A stretch of 64,000 bases of DNA from a bacterium (GTDB lineage Bacteria; Zhuqueibacterota; Zhuqueibacteria; Zhuqueibacterales; Zhuqueibacteraceae): assembly GCA_023150945.1 (NCBI GenBank), contig JAKLJX010000030.1, positions 1 to 64,000 of the forward strand. Direction: 5' to 3'. Under the pieces are notes generated by a model. That model was not told where the DNA came from. It saw only the letters and a program-made list of their open reading frames with translations, and searched no databases. Shown here piece after piece: positions 37,501 to 45,478 of this stretch; the first letter of the stretch is position 1; each line of letters begins with the position of its first letter. Position numbers and translations under genes: made by a program.

Positions 37501-38390
37501 CTGGTTTTGGTCACCGCGTAGACATTGCCGCCTTCATCCGGCATCACTTTCAGATTGATGTGATCGTCGGCGACGGCGCCGAGATTGGCGTCGGCCAGCG
37601 CCTCTTCGCGCGGCTCCCAGGCGGTATCGGCCTTGCTGTCGAGATGGGTCGCAAAATAGGTTTTCCGGTCAACCTGGTTGCTCCACATCACGCCGATCTG
37701 GTTGCCGCCGAAGGCGACGAGCGCGCAAATGTCATCCGAGGCCAGGTTGTTGCCCTGCACCGGCAGCACAAAGGCGCTGCCCCAGGTGTAGTCGTCGCCC
37801 ACGGAGCGGTTGATCTTGACCTTGTTGCCCGCGGTCCACGCCGCCCAGAGCTGGCCGCTGGAATCTTTGGCGAGCGTGAGCGCTTCGGTGTTTTCATTGT
37901 TGATGTCGACCGGGAAACCGCTGTTCAAACTGTAGCTCTGGCTGGCGGAATTGTAGGAATAGCGATACAGGCGCGTGGGTCCGCTGCTCGAAACCAGATG
38001 CGAGGTGACGTAAAGATATTGGCCGTCCCACAGCGCATCTGCCAGACTCTTGCTGCGATTGTCGATCACCGGCCCAACGTCGCGCCAGCATTGATTGGCG
38101 CGGTCGAAACGGTGAATGCGATACTGCGCCGTCGCGTTGCTCCACAAGCATCCCCACCAATAGCCGTCATTCCACCACAATTTGCTTTCCGGTTTGGAAG
38201 CGGTGATTTCACTGTAAGGCGAGCTGCCGTAGTTGTGATCCCGATAACCCGTGACGATCGGGGTCGAGGCACATTCCTGCGCCGCGGCGGGGGCGGCGGC
38301 CAACAGCAGCACGACCGTCACCGCCAGCAGGCCGGCACGGGCGAAGAAGTTTGAATGGGCACAGTCCAGCAGCGTCTGCGCGCAACGCAT
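34581..38390 (-). CDS. Giant modular secreted protein: Ig-like and DNRLRE domains with C-terminal sorting module
   Basis: A 1269-residue exported protein; signal peptide about 1-36 (ending APAAAQ) and AGGAGGT before the ATG at 38390. An N-terminal region of about 380 residues looks like a beta-propeller (repeated LYVTSHLV, LWAAWTAGNKV, IGVMWSN elements). Then comes a duplicated block: two cadherin-type Ig-like domains (each with ITYTP..Y.G.D.FTYTV and NDSD.DG calcium-like sites) and one DNRLRE/CBM96-like domain (DDAYVKSSSPAKNYGAETTL), repeated once. It ends with an FlgD-like sorting module (YPNPFNPATVIAYGLP ... GIYLIRLNAG ... FIRRVTLLK). The likely role is a cell-surface or matrix protein that holds or reads the polysaccharide. 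Confidence 0.88.
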   Translation of the reverse strand: MRCAQTLLDCAHSNFFARAGLLAVTVVLLLAAAPAAAQECASTPIVTGYRDHNYGSSPYSEITASKPESKLWWNDGYWWGCLWSNATAQYRIHRFDRANQCWRDVGPVIDNRSKSLADALWDGQYLYVTSHLVSSSGPTRLYRYSYNSASQSYSLNSGFPVDINNENTEALTLAKDSSGQLWAAWTAGNKVKINRSVGDDYTWGSAFVLPVQGNNLASDDICALVAFGGNQIGVMWSNQVDRKTYFATHLDSKADTAWEPREEALADANLGAVADDHINLKVMPDEGGNVYAVTKTSLSGSSSPLIFLLKRDVNANWSRHIFGTKAEDHTRPLLLIDEEHRDLYIFAMSFKTSPRRIYMKKSSLDHIVLAGGLGTEFIHSATDSYVDNPTSTKQNLNSATGLLVLASDKNTKNYLHNYIDLGDGGGGEPGNVPPLANNDAATTPEDQAVAINVLGNDSDTDGSLNPGSVTVAAAPGHGTTAVNAANGVITYTPHADYYGSDSFTYTVRDNDGAISNAATVSVTIASRNDAPVANADAATTSENAAVTIAVLANDSDVDGSLQAASVTIVQDPIFGMITAIDPVSGAITYTPDQGYQGADEFAYTVEDNEGALSNAATVTLSVTGAGSGTVTFLVSDDAYVKSSSPAKNYGAETTLRLRSGDPIYNNYFKFNLTGLTGGVQSAKLRLFVTDGGPDGGALYAVSNFYKGTATPWNEAGITWNNAPAISGVPLVQSGAVGGGVWVEYDVTAAINGEGVYSFAMTTASTNSVYHSSRQGEHPPELLVAANGSSGGGEPGNQPPVANNDASDTAEDQAVTIAVLGNDEDADGTIAPGSVALATGPSHGTAVVNSATGEIHYTPAGNYFGEDDFTYTVRDDDGALSNAASVTVTITPVNDPPQAEDDSETTAADTAVEIDVLSNDSDVEGDLDPASVAIVASPGQGSIITIAPASGVITYAPAAGFSGSDQFTYSVQDNEGATSNTATVTVSVGSSTPATLTFEPSDDAMVKSSSPTKNYGNDSTLRLRAGDPQYYSFLKFTVTGVSGMIQSATLRLYVTDGSNDGGTVYLVSNAYRNSSTPWQESGITWNNAPAISGAPLAAATNAAAGTWVEYDVTSAVAGNSTYSFGMSSASTNSIYFSSKEAAFPPELVITTGAALPAGATATADQLVDIRLASEGGQPAEFYLAPAYPNPFNPATVIAYGLPEAAPVRLSIYNLFGQEVIKLVEGVQPAGSKQVHWNGRNQNGNTVSSGIYLIRLNAGAHQFIRRVTLLK

Positions 38391-38457
38391 GCAACACCTC
38401 CTGGTCAAATTATCTGATTCCAATTCCTGAACACGCGACCTCCAAGAGGTGATCGAG

Positions 38458-39831
38458 CTAACGCAGCAAGGTCATTTTGCGGGTTTCGGTGAATCCTTCC
38501 GTGTGCAGCCGCAGGTAATAAGTTCCGCTGGGCGCCATTTGGCTGCGGTCGTCCGTGGCATCCCACCAGGCCGCATGGGCGCCGGCGGGCAGCCAACCCT
38601 CCTGCAACGTCTTGAGGCGCCGCCCCAGGACATCGAAGACCGCCAGTTGCACCCAACCCGCGGCCGGCAGGTCAAATTGAATCCGCGTTTGCGGATTGAA
38701 GGGGTTGGGATGGTTTTGGTGCAATGCAAAACCTGCGATCCCCGCGCCGGCACTTTCGTCAGCGACCCCCGACGAGGTGACCGCAGCGACACAGACGTGC
38801 AAGAACGCACGCGCGATTTCCTCCCAACCAATCAATGAAAAGCGGCGGCCGAGTTCATCATGCCAGACCAGCAGGCCGTTGGCGAAGTCGTTCGAGGTGC
38901 GGAAATTCGTGACCTCCACACTGACGCCGGTTTCCCCCTGCGTGCGACGCACGGTGGTGAGCAGGCGGTGGCGATGCGGCTGTCCCGGCTCACCGTCGCG
39001 CGGATAGAGGCGAAGGGCCTGATCCTTGGGCGTCGCCAGCAGCAAATAGCCGGTGCCGTCCGGACAGGCATAGAGCGCCAGCCCTTTGTGATTGCCGGCA
39101 ATGCCGTCTTCGGTGGCAAACAAGGCGAGCGGTTCGTCGCCGTGGTCCGGGTCGGCGTAATACTTGTGAATGCCGGCGCCCTGCTCGGAGGCGTAGAGAT
39201 AGCCCAATTGATCATCCGCGACCATGCCTTCGATGATGCCGGCATGATTGCCCCACTGCCGCACCAGGGTGCCCTGCACGCGGCCGCTGCCGTCATCTTG
39301 CAGACGCAGTTGCCACAATTGCGACCGGGTGGAATCGTGCTTGCTGCTGACGATGGCAAACAAGGCGCGATCATGCCAGCGCTGATAGAGCGTGAGGCCG
39401 TAGGGCGATTTGAAAACCTCGATGCCGCCGGCCGTGGTGATCTCGGTCAGCGTGCGCGTTTCAGGAGAGATCGCGAACACGCGCAGCTCATGATCGGCAC
39501 GCATGGTGACCACCGCAATGTCGACCAATTGTCCGCCCAGTGGCACGCCCCGGCGTACGTCGACGTTGTTCGGGCGAGGCAGCACCAGCCGCTGCTGCAG
39601 CGAGCCGTCGAGATTCCACGCGTAGAGGCCGCCATTGGGCGCCGCGCCCTTGTCCGTCCCCAGAATCAAGCTGCGCTCGGGGCGGGTGGGGTGAATCCAA
39701 ATGGCCGGATCATCGGCGTCGGTGAGCACGGCGGTGGTCGCCAACCGCGGTGTCACGGTGATGGTATCTGGAACCTGCCCAAAGATGGTGACGGCGCTCA
39801 CGCTCAAACTCACGGCCACTCGGCGAAGCAT
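38458..39831 (-). CDS. Beta-propeller phytase with C-terminal sorting module
   Basis: A 457-residue secreted beta-propeller phytase. The family signature is DADDPAIWIHP, followed by PNNVDVRRGVPLGG and FKSPYGLTLY. The blade region (about 30-355) should bind several calcium ions and hydrolyse inositol phosphates or other phosphomonoesters. The C-terminus (about 375-457) is an FlgD-like sorting module (HPNPFNPQTRIQFDLPAAG ... FTETRKMTLLR). The start at 39831 gives the best signal peptide; an upstream ATG at 39900 would overlap the next gene. It is one of two such phytases in this locus; the other (42356) has no sorting module. Confidence 0.87.
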   Translation of the reverse strand: MLRRVAVSLSVSAVTIFGQVPDTITVTPRLATTAVLTDADDPAIWIHPTRPERSLILGTDKGAAPNGGLYAWNLDGSLQQRLVLPRPNNVDVRRGVPLGGQLVDIAVVTMRADHELRVFAISPETRTLTEITTAGGIEVFKSPYGLTLYQRWHDRALFAIVSSKHDSTRSQLWQLRLQDDGSGRVQGTLVRQWGNHAGIIEGMVADDQLGYLYASEQGAGIHKYYADPDHGDEPLALFATEDGIAGNHKGLALYACPDGTGYLLLATPKDQALRLYPRDGEPGQPHRHRLLTTVRRTQGETGVSVEVTNFRTSNDFANGLLVWHDELGRRFSLIGWEEIARAFLHVCVAAVTSSGVADESAGAGIAGFALHQNHPNPFNPQTRIQFDLPAAGWVQLAVFDVLGRRLKTLQEGWLPAGAHAAWWDATDDRSQMAPSGTYYLRLHTEGFTETRKMTLLR

Positions 39832-39866
39832 GCGAAGAGTCACGCTGAATGCCTTCCTTGTCGAAT

Positions 39867-41024
39867 TCACACATTCGCGGCGCCGGCGCCCTTCGCACAA
39901 AACGGTTTCATTTGCCGATACAAGTCATCAAATGAAAACGGATAGGGATGCCAGGCCACATAGGCTTCCATGCCGGCCAGCGCACGGCCCAGGATCTCGG
40001 CTTGGCGCAGCGGCGCTTGTTCGATGAAGGCGTTGCGCCGTTCCGGAAACGCGAACGCGAACGCCAGGTAATGCTCCATGAACGGCAACAGCTCGTATTG
40101 GATCGACGCGCTCATGCGCGCGGCAATCTCCTGCGGCGAAACCGGCTCCACCCGCGTCTCCGGCAGGTCATGGCTCGCCACCAGAAAAATCTTCTCCGGC
40201 CGGGCGGAAAAGGGACCGCACCTTTCGCCAAAGATCGTGGCTGCGGGCAGAGTGACATTGAGCTGGCGTTTGAGCGCCGGCATGGCCTCGCGCAAGTATT
40301 TCACCGGCAGCAGGCTGCGGCGCTGCGGCAGTTTGTGTTGCAGCCGGTCGAGCGCATGAATCGCCTTGAAGCGCAGCAGATGTTCGCGCTTGACCCGACG
40401 CCGCAGCTCGGGGAGAAGATCGAGATGCCAGTCCCACAACCGGATGTTTTCGGGCACGCCGTACATTTCCCGGCCGTCGCCGCGCAGCAAAATCCACTCG
40501 TCGCCCACGTAGCGCGCTCCGTGTTGCGCGAAGGCGAGCAGCGCTTCGGTTTTGCCGCCTTTCGCCCAGCCGGTCACGATGATGCCGGTTTCCTGGTAAA
40601 CAAAGGCGGAGGCATGCAGCGCGACGCAGTCTTTCTGCAAGGCAGTGAGATTGACCATCGCCAGCAGCAGCGGCACGGTGGCAACCCCGCGTTCACAGAC
40701 GATTTCACAAGGGCCGCCGATCTGGGCAAAATCGAGGCGAACCTTTGCCTTCTTCTTGCTGCTGCGCAGAATGAAGAAACCGTCGCGGGTATAGCCGTTT
40801 TTCTCCAGACCCAGCAAGCGCAAGCCGGGCGTGGGGAGATGGTCCACAAAGCGGATGGTGAGGTCAGGCTTTCGCTGCAGCGGCGCTTGCAGCGGACCGA
40901 GTTGGCGGGCCACAGCGGCGGCCTCGGCGGCCGTGGGCTGCAGCAGGCGCACGCCGACCAAGCCATGAATATCGTAGTCGATATGGTCGGGAGGTGAACC
41001 CGCATTGCCGATCAGAGGTGACAT
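39867..41024 (-). CDS. HprK-related P-loop protein
   Basis: A 385-residue protein with a central P-loop GWAKGGKTEALLAF (about 154-167) preceded by CVALHASAFVYQETGIIVTG, the pattern of HPr-kinase/PEP-carboxykinase-like proteins found in exopolysaccharide and peptide-modification clusters. YVGDEWILL follows, matching the acidic metal site. AAGGAG precedes the ATG at 41024. It lies 27 bp downstream of an ATP-grasp gene, and such proteins often co-occur. The target is unknown. True HPr kinase is unlikely because of the length, the divergent flanking sequence and the context. Confidence 0.75.
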   Translation of the reverse strand: MSPLIGNAGSPPDHIDYDIHGLVGVRLLQPTAAEAAAVARQLGPLQAPLQRKPDLTIRFVDHLPTPGLRLLGLEKNGYTRDGFFILRSSKKKAKVRLDFAQIGGPCEIVCERGVATVPLLLAMVNLTALQKDCVALHASAFVYQETGIIVTGWAKGGKTEALLAFAQHGARYVGDEWILLRGDGREMYGVPENIRLWDWHLDLLPELRRRVKREHLLRFKAIHALDRLQHKLPQRRSLLPVKYLREAMPALKRQLNVTLPAATIFGERCGPFSARPEKIFLVASHDLPETRVEPVSPQEIAARMSASIQYELLPFMEHYLAFAFAFPERRNAFIEQAPLRQAEILGRALAGMEAYVAWHPYPFSFDDLYRQMKPFCAKGAGAANV

Positions 41025-41051
41025 GCGCTCCTTCCTGGAAGACTTCCGGCG

Positions 41052-42311
41052 TCAGTTGATACGTTCCAAACGCGCCGGTTGCGGAGGCGGCGCGGCAGTC
41101 GCGGCCACGGCCGGTTTGCGCGCGCCGGCGCGCCGCGGAAACAGGGTGAAAGCGCGAAAGAGATCGCTCCAGAAGGGCAGCGGATCGCTCCAGGAAAACA
41201 CCGCATATCCCTTGCGGCCGCGCACCGAGCGCCACCAGTCCTTGAGCGTCAGCTCGCCCCGCCGCCAGTAATGGAAGGCGGACTGGGCATCGCGGCGCAA
41301 ATAGATCCATTTCACCCCGCGGTAGATCTGCGTGCGCTGCGCCGGCAGCGGCCGGCCGAGCAGATCGCAATAGGCGGTGTAGAGCAACTCCACGCCGCCG
41401 GCTTCGGCAATCGCCGAGCGGCCGGTGGGCCGGCCAATATTCGGCTCGATGATATATTGTCTGCCGGTGCGAACATCCTGCTTCATCTCGACATAACCCA
41501 GGCCGTGATATTTCACCCCGCGAAACAGCCGCAGTGTCTGGTGCAACACCTCGTCGTTGCGGCATTCCTCGCCCAGACAACTGGTGCCGGTTTCCGGCGG
41601 CCACTGGCGCAGCTTGCGTGCCACGAAAGTTACCAGTGGTTCTGCCTGCGCGTTGAAGTAGCAATTGCAGGAATAGAGCTGCGCGTCGCTGCCGGCAATC
41701 CATTCCTGCGCCATCAGCACCTCCGCCCAGGGCGAGCAGCGCTCATACAGCGCGAGCAACTCGGCCCCGCTGGCCGCCTTGTAGACTTTGGCTTTGGTGT
41801 TCTTCTCCCACACCGGCGTTTTCATCGGCGGTTTGAGAATGCAGGGATAATGCAACTGCGCCGCGGCGGCCACGGCCTCCGCGCGATTGCGCAGAAAGAA
41901 GGTCGCGGGAATGGGCAAGCCCGCCTGCTGCGCATGGGTGTAGAAGCTGATCTTGTCCATCAGCATTTCCACGGTCGCGGCCTCGGGCAGCGCAAAGTGA
42001 AACCAGTTTTGCAGCCGCTGGCGGTGCCGCGAAAGCAACAGCACGCTCATGTCGGTGCAGGGAAAGAGCACGGCCTGGTGCGGCAGCCGCGGCGCCAGTG
42101 TCTCCAGCGCCTGCACCAGTTCGTCCGAGGCCGTGTTGACCTGCAGAATGCGCTCGCACACCCGGGTGCGGCAGCAGTAATGCCTGGCATCCTTGGCCAG
42201 CGCGATGACCGGGACGCGGTGCCGGGCGAGAATCCGGGCGGTCTGCAGACCGGTGATGCAATCCAAGCCGATGACGATCGCGTGCGGCAGAGGTGTTGTT
42301 GCAGCGGGCAT
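41052..42311 (-). CDS. ATP-grasp carboxylate ligase
   Basis: A 419-residue ATP-grasp protein. The N-terminal pre-ATP-grasp domain starts HAIVIGLDCITGLQTARIL, the ATP-binding region includes YPCILKPPMKT and VLMAQEWIAGSDAQLYS, and the metal-binding end is YHGLGYVEMKQDVRTGRQYI followed by IIEPNIGRPTGRS. These enzymes join a carboxylate to an amine or similar nucleophile through an acyl-phosphate. In a polysaccharide locus the likely job is attaching an amino acid or other acyl group to a sugar, but this is inference. The ATG at 42311 is preferred; the open frame upstream lacks homology. Confidence 0.82.
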   Translation of the reverse strand: MPAATTPLPHAIVIGLDCITGLQTARILARHRVPVIALAKDARHYCCRTRVCERILQVNTASDELVQALETLAPRLPHQAVLFPCTDMSVLLLSRHRQRLQNWFHFALPEAATVEMLMDKISFYTHAQQAGLPIPATFFLRNRAEAVAAAAQLHYPCILKPPMKTPVWEKNTKAKVYKAASGAELLALYERCSPWAEVLMAQEWIAGSDAQLYSCNCYFNAQAEPLVTFVARKLRQWPPETGTSCLGEECRNDEVLHQTLRLFRGVKYHGLGYVEMKQDVRTGRQYIIEPNIGRPTGRSAIAEAGGVELLYTAYCDLLGRPLPAQRTQIYRGVKWIYLRRDAQSAFHYWRRGELTLKDWWRSVRGRKGYAVFSWSDPLPFWSDLFRAFTLFPRRAGARKPAVAATAAPPPQPARLERIN

Positions 42312-42355
42312 AAAGTCGTTCGATTCTCCTGCAGTGGCGGCGCCGGGCGGGGCGA

Positions 42356-43414
42356 TTACAGATCTTCGGCAATTGCCTGCCACGACACCAGTTTGAAATT
42401 CTGCCGGCCCTTGTCGTTTTTGTCGTCCTGCGCCACCAGCAAACCCTCGGGAAAGGCGGGGCCGAAATCAAAATTCACCACCTCCAAGCCGTCGGTGTGA
42501 GTGACTTCGTCGATGCCGTTGCCCGCTACAATCTTGAATTTGGCCACGAACTCGTTGTCGCCTTCGCGGCGATAGATCACGTATTTGCTTTCACCCTGGC
42601 TGGAGGCCACGAGATAACCGGTGCCGTTTTTGGTGTCATAGAGGGCCAGGCCTTCGACGTCAGGCACGAGATTGCCGAACCAGCCGGTGCGGTCGACCAC
42701 GGTGTAAGCCTCACCGGCCTCCGGCTCGGCGCCGAATTTCCAGATGCCCTTCTTTTCCACCGCAAGGTAAAGGTAACCCAGCTCGTCATCGGCCACGCAG
42801 CCCTCGGGCCGCGCGCCGACGTTGAAGGCGCGTACGCGCTGCGCCGCCACCTTACCGGCGCCATTGTCGGACAATTCCCATTGTTCGACGTCGCCCTCGC
42901 GCGAGTTCACAAAGTAGTAGAACTTGCCGGAGAGGCTGCTGCGATACATGCAGGAGCCATAGGGCGCGCAGGTGGTGATCGGCTGCGCCGCCGCCTCTTC
43001 CAGCGCGCGCGTGTCGGGATTGACCTGGTAGATCGCAATCGTGTTGTTGCTCTGATTGCTGCCCGTCACCAAGTCCACCGTGCGCCCGGCAAGGGGAAAG
43101 CCCGGACGCAGGTCGATGTTGTTAATCTCGCCGTCGCGCAGGAATTGCAGTTCCTTGCCGGAGAGATCATAAACGCCGACCCCCAGGTCTTTGTCCGTCG
43201 CGATGATCGTACTCAGCGCCGGATTCGTGCGGTTGATCCAAATCGCCGGATCATCGGCCGCGTCTCCCCGTGAGGGCACCGGCTCCGTCTCGGTCACCGG
43301 CGCCACCTTGATGACGGTGCTCTCCTGCCACAATTTGCTGGCGGCCGTTCCGGCGAGTGCCAGCAAGCACAAGGCACCCGCCCCCAATAACCACAGACGT
43401 TTTGCAGATGACAT
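42356..43414 (-). CDS. Beta-propeller phytase (membrane-anchored or exported)
   Basis: A 352-residue protein with an N-terminal hydrophobic segment (about 7-25) and a beta-propeller phytase body: AADDPAIWINRTNPALSTII, EINNIDLRPGFPLAGRTVDL, CAPYGSCMYRS, and VADDELGYLYLAVEKKGIW, matching Bacillus-type phytases blade by blade. The family is calcium-dependent and releases phosphate from phytate, typically outside the cytoplasm. It lacks the sorting module of its paralogue at 38458, so one version may stay near the cell while the other is surface-sorted. It lies in the middle of the polysaccharide operon between the PEP-mutase-like and ATP-grasp genes. Confidence 0.87.
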   Translation of the reverse strand: MSSAKRLWLLGAGALCLLALAGTAASKLWQESTVIKVAPVTETEPVPSRGDAADDPAIWINRTNPALSTIIATDKDLGVGVYDLSGKELQFLRDGEINNIDLRPGFPLAGRTVDLVTGSNQSNNTIAIYQVNPDTRALEEAAAQPITTCAPYGSCMYRSSLSGKFYYFVNSREGDVEQWELSDNGAGKVAAQRVRAFNVGARPEGCVADDELGYLYLAVEKKGIWKFGAEPEAGEAYTVVDRTGWFGNLVPDVEGLALYDTKNGTGYLVASSQGESKYVIYRREGDNEFVAKFKIVAGNGIDEVTHTDGLEVVNFDFGPAFPEGLLVAQDDKNDKGRQNFKLVSWQAIAEDL

Positions 43415-43559
43415 TGGAACGCATCCCGTTTGATTGATTTGCAGCCATGCACGTCGAGCGTGGAACTCCGAAAGCTTTGGCGCCCGGTGAGGAAGCGCGT
43501 GGCGCCGGACCCAGCGCCGCGCACCCTCACGGTGGTCCGGATTAGCGGGCTCACACGCG

Positions 43560-44444
43560 CTATTTTTCTTCGAGAGCGATGGTCTCTTGCGTCCGCACCA
43601 GCTCGAAAACGTGATTCACCGGTGCGATGTGATCATCCACGGCCGCGGCATTGCGCTTTTCCTGCAAAGTGCGCAGCGTGTCTTCCATGGCTTTGACCGC
43701 CGCGCGCATGGGCTGATTCGCCAGGATGATCATTTGAAAACCCTTGGCATGCAGTTGTTCGACGGTGAACGTGGGATAAAGCGTGGGCACCGCCACCAGC
43801 GGAATCTTGCCCAGACCCTTCCAGCTCTGCAGAAAGCCTTCGATTTCGCGCAGCGTCTTGTCTTTGGAATGAATCAGAATCGCATCCGCGCCGGCTTCGG
43901 CATAGGCGTCGGCGCGCTCGCAGGCCGCCGCCACGCCGTGTCCGGCAATCAACGCTTCGACGCGCGCGATGAAAACGAAATCGCGCGCTTCCTGCGCCTG
44001 CTTCGCCGCCCGAATGCGGCGCGCCTGCTCGGCCAGGGGGATCAGCTCGCGCTTGGCCTCGCCGGAGAACAGGCTGTTGCGCTTGGGAAAGACATTGTCT
44101 TCCACGCAAATGCCGGCAATGCCGGCGCGTTCGTATTCCTTCACGGTGCGCACGACGTTGGTCAGGCCGCCGAAGCCGTTGTCGCAATCCGCCACCACCG
44201 GCAGATTGGTGGCGGCATCCATGCGCACTGCCGCTTCCAGCGCTTCCGTCATCGTCACCAGATTCAAGTCCGGCAGGGCATAGGTCATGGTGGAGACGCC
44301 AAAACCGCTGACCCAGATGGCGTCAAAGCCGTATTGTTCGATCAATTGTGCACTCATGGCATCGTGCGCGCCCACCGCCACCACGGGCTGGGGGGCCTGC
44401 AATCCGGCGCGCAATGCCGCGCGTTTCTTGGCAGCTCTGTTCAT
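43560..44444 (-). CDS. PEP mutase / isocitrate lyase superfamily enzyme
   Basis: A 294-residue TIM-barrel enzyme. Mg-site residues are D86 and D88 (VADCDNGFGG). The active-site loop is E115-D-N117-VFPKR-N123-S124. Overall similarity along GAHDAMSA, FIARVEALIAG, YAEAGADAILIHSKDK and AVPTLYPTFT is to PEP phosphonomutases and phosphonopyruvate hydrolases rather than isocitrate lyases. The NS end of the loop favours mutase, but the signature lysine of EDKxxxxxNS is N117. If it is a mutase it converts PEP to phosphonopyruvate, the entry to all C-P bond synthesis. No phosphonopyruvate decarboxylase gene is nearby; the next gene upstream encodes a 2-hydroxyacid dehydrogenase. Confidence 0.83.
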   Translation of the reverse strand: MNRAAKKRAALRAGLQAPQPVVAVGAHDAMSAQLIEQYGFDAIWVSGFGVSTMTYALPDLNLVTMTEALEAAVRMDAATNLPVVADCDNGFGGLTNVVRTVKEYERAGIAGICVEDNVFPKRNSLFSGEAKRELIPLAEQARRIRAAKQAQEARDFVFIARVEALIAGHGVAAACERADAYAEAGADAILIHSKDKTLREIEGFLQSWKGLGKIPLVAVPTLYPTFTVEQLHAKGFQMIILANQPMRAAVKAMEDTLRTLQEKRNAAAVDDHIAPVNHVFELVRTQETIALEEK

Positions 44445-44489
44445 GTTGTCGATCCTGGTTGATAATCTCTCAGAGGTTGAATGGCTCGC

Positions 44490-45422
44490 CTACCGGCGGT
44501 GGTATTCTGCTTCAAAGGCTTCAATGTGTTGAACGGCAATGCGGCCGATCTCGCGCTGCGCATCCGCGGCCATCGCGCCGAGGTGCGGCGTGAGAATCAC
44601 ATTCGACAAAGCGGCCAGCGGCGAAATTTTGCCTTCGCCTTCCTGCTCGTGGACGTCCAGCGCCGCGCCGGCCAGGCGCTTGTGCTGCAGCGCCGCGAGC
44701 AATGCCGCTTCCTCCACCACGCCGCCGCGCGCCATGTTGACCAGATAGGCGGTGGGCTTCATGGCCGCCAGCGCCGCCGCGTTGATCAAGTAGCGGGTGG
44801 AATTCTGCAGCGGTACGTGCACGGTTAGATAATCCGCGGCACGAAGTACCTCCGCAAAATTGGTGAGCGTGATGCCTTTTTCCCGCAGGCGTTCGGATTC
44901 CTTGGCGGAGGAGGAGTCCACGCAACCGAGTACTTGCATGCCCCAGGCCACGCCCAACTGTCCCACCCGCGTGCCGATGTTGCCGCAACCGACAATGCCG
45001 AGGGTTTTGCCGGTCAACAAATTGCCGATCATTTCATTCTTCACCCATCGGCCCTGGCGCCACAACCGGTCGGCTTCGACCACGCGGCGCGCCAGTCCGA
45101 GCAGCAGGGCAAAGGTCATTTCCGCGACTGCTTGTGCGCCGGGACCGGGAATGCGCACCATTCTGAGGTTGTGGGTGCGAATGTATTCGAGGTCGAGATT
45201 GTCGAATCCGGAGCCGGCGCGCACGATCAAGCCCAGCCGCGGGGCGCACGACAGGGCCGCGGCATCAAGCTCGACGCCGCTGCGGCAGATGATCACCGCG
45301 CAATCCTTGATTTTTTCGCGCAGCAGCGCCGGCGGAGGATTGAAAGCGCACTCCACCGCGTGGCGCTGTCGCAACCGGTCAATGGCTTCGGGATCAATTG
45401 AACTGACAATCAGAATTTTCAT
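44490..45422 (-). CDS. D-2-hydroxyacid dehydrogenase
   Basis: A 310-residue NAD(P)-dependent D-2-hydroxyacid dehydrogenase. It has the Rossmann GIVGCGNIGTRVG motif (about 142-154), the catalytic arginine in NMARGGVVEEAALLAAL, the glutamate in DVHEQEG and the histidine in LTPHLGAM. D-3-phosphoglycerate dehydrogenase and glyoxylate reductase are the closest generic relatives, but there is no ACT domain. It lies 45 bp upstream of the PEP-mutase-like gene. If that enzyme makes phosphonopyruvate, this one could reduce it to phosphonolactate; alternatively it could act on a sugar-derived 2-keto acid. The start at 45422 gives the standard MKILIVSS N-terminus. Confidence 0.87.
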   Translation of the reverse strand: MKILIVSSIDPEAIDRLRQRHAVECAFNPPPALLREKIKDCAVIICRSGVELDAAALSCAPRLGLIVRAGSGFDNLDLEYIRTHNLRMVRIPGPGAQAVAEMTFALLLGLARRVVEADRLWRQGRWVKNEMIGNLLTGKTLGIVGCGNIGTRVGQLGVAWGMQVLGCVDSSSAKESERLREKGITLTNFAEVLRAADYLTVHVPLQNSTRYLINAAALAAMKPTAYLVNMARGGVVEEAALLAALQHKRLAGAALDVHEQEGEGKISPLAALSNVILTPHLGAMAADAQREIGRIAVQHIEAFEAEYHRR

Positions 45423-45478
45423 GCCGGGAGGTTCTCCAAGGATGAGATCAATGTATTCGAGCTTGAGCGCCGCGCCGC

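Noticed and set aside
34446-38354. 1302-codon open frame on the plus strand
   Set aside because: It lies opposite the giant modular protein, whose domains, signal peptide and ribosome binding site are clear; the plus-strand product is His/Arg/Ala-rich with no domain. It is a codon-bias shadow.
43560-44444. Isocitrate or 2-methylisocitrate lyase
   Set aside because: The loop lacks the KKCGH-type catalytic cysteine motif and instead reads EDNVFPKRNS, closer to PEP mutases, though the Asn keeps some doubt.
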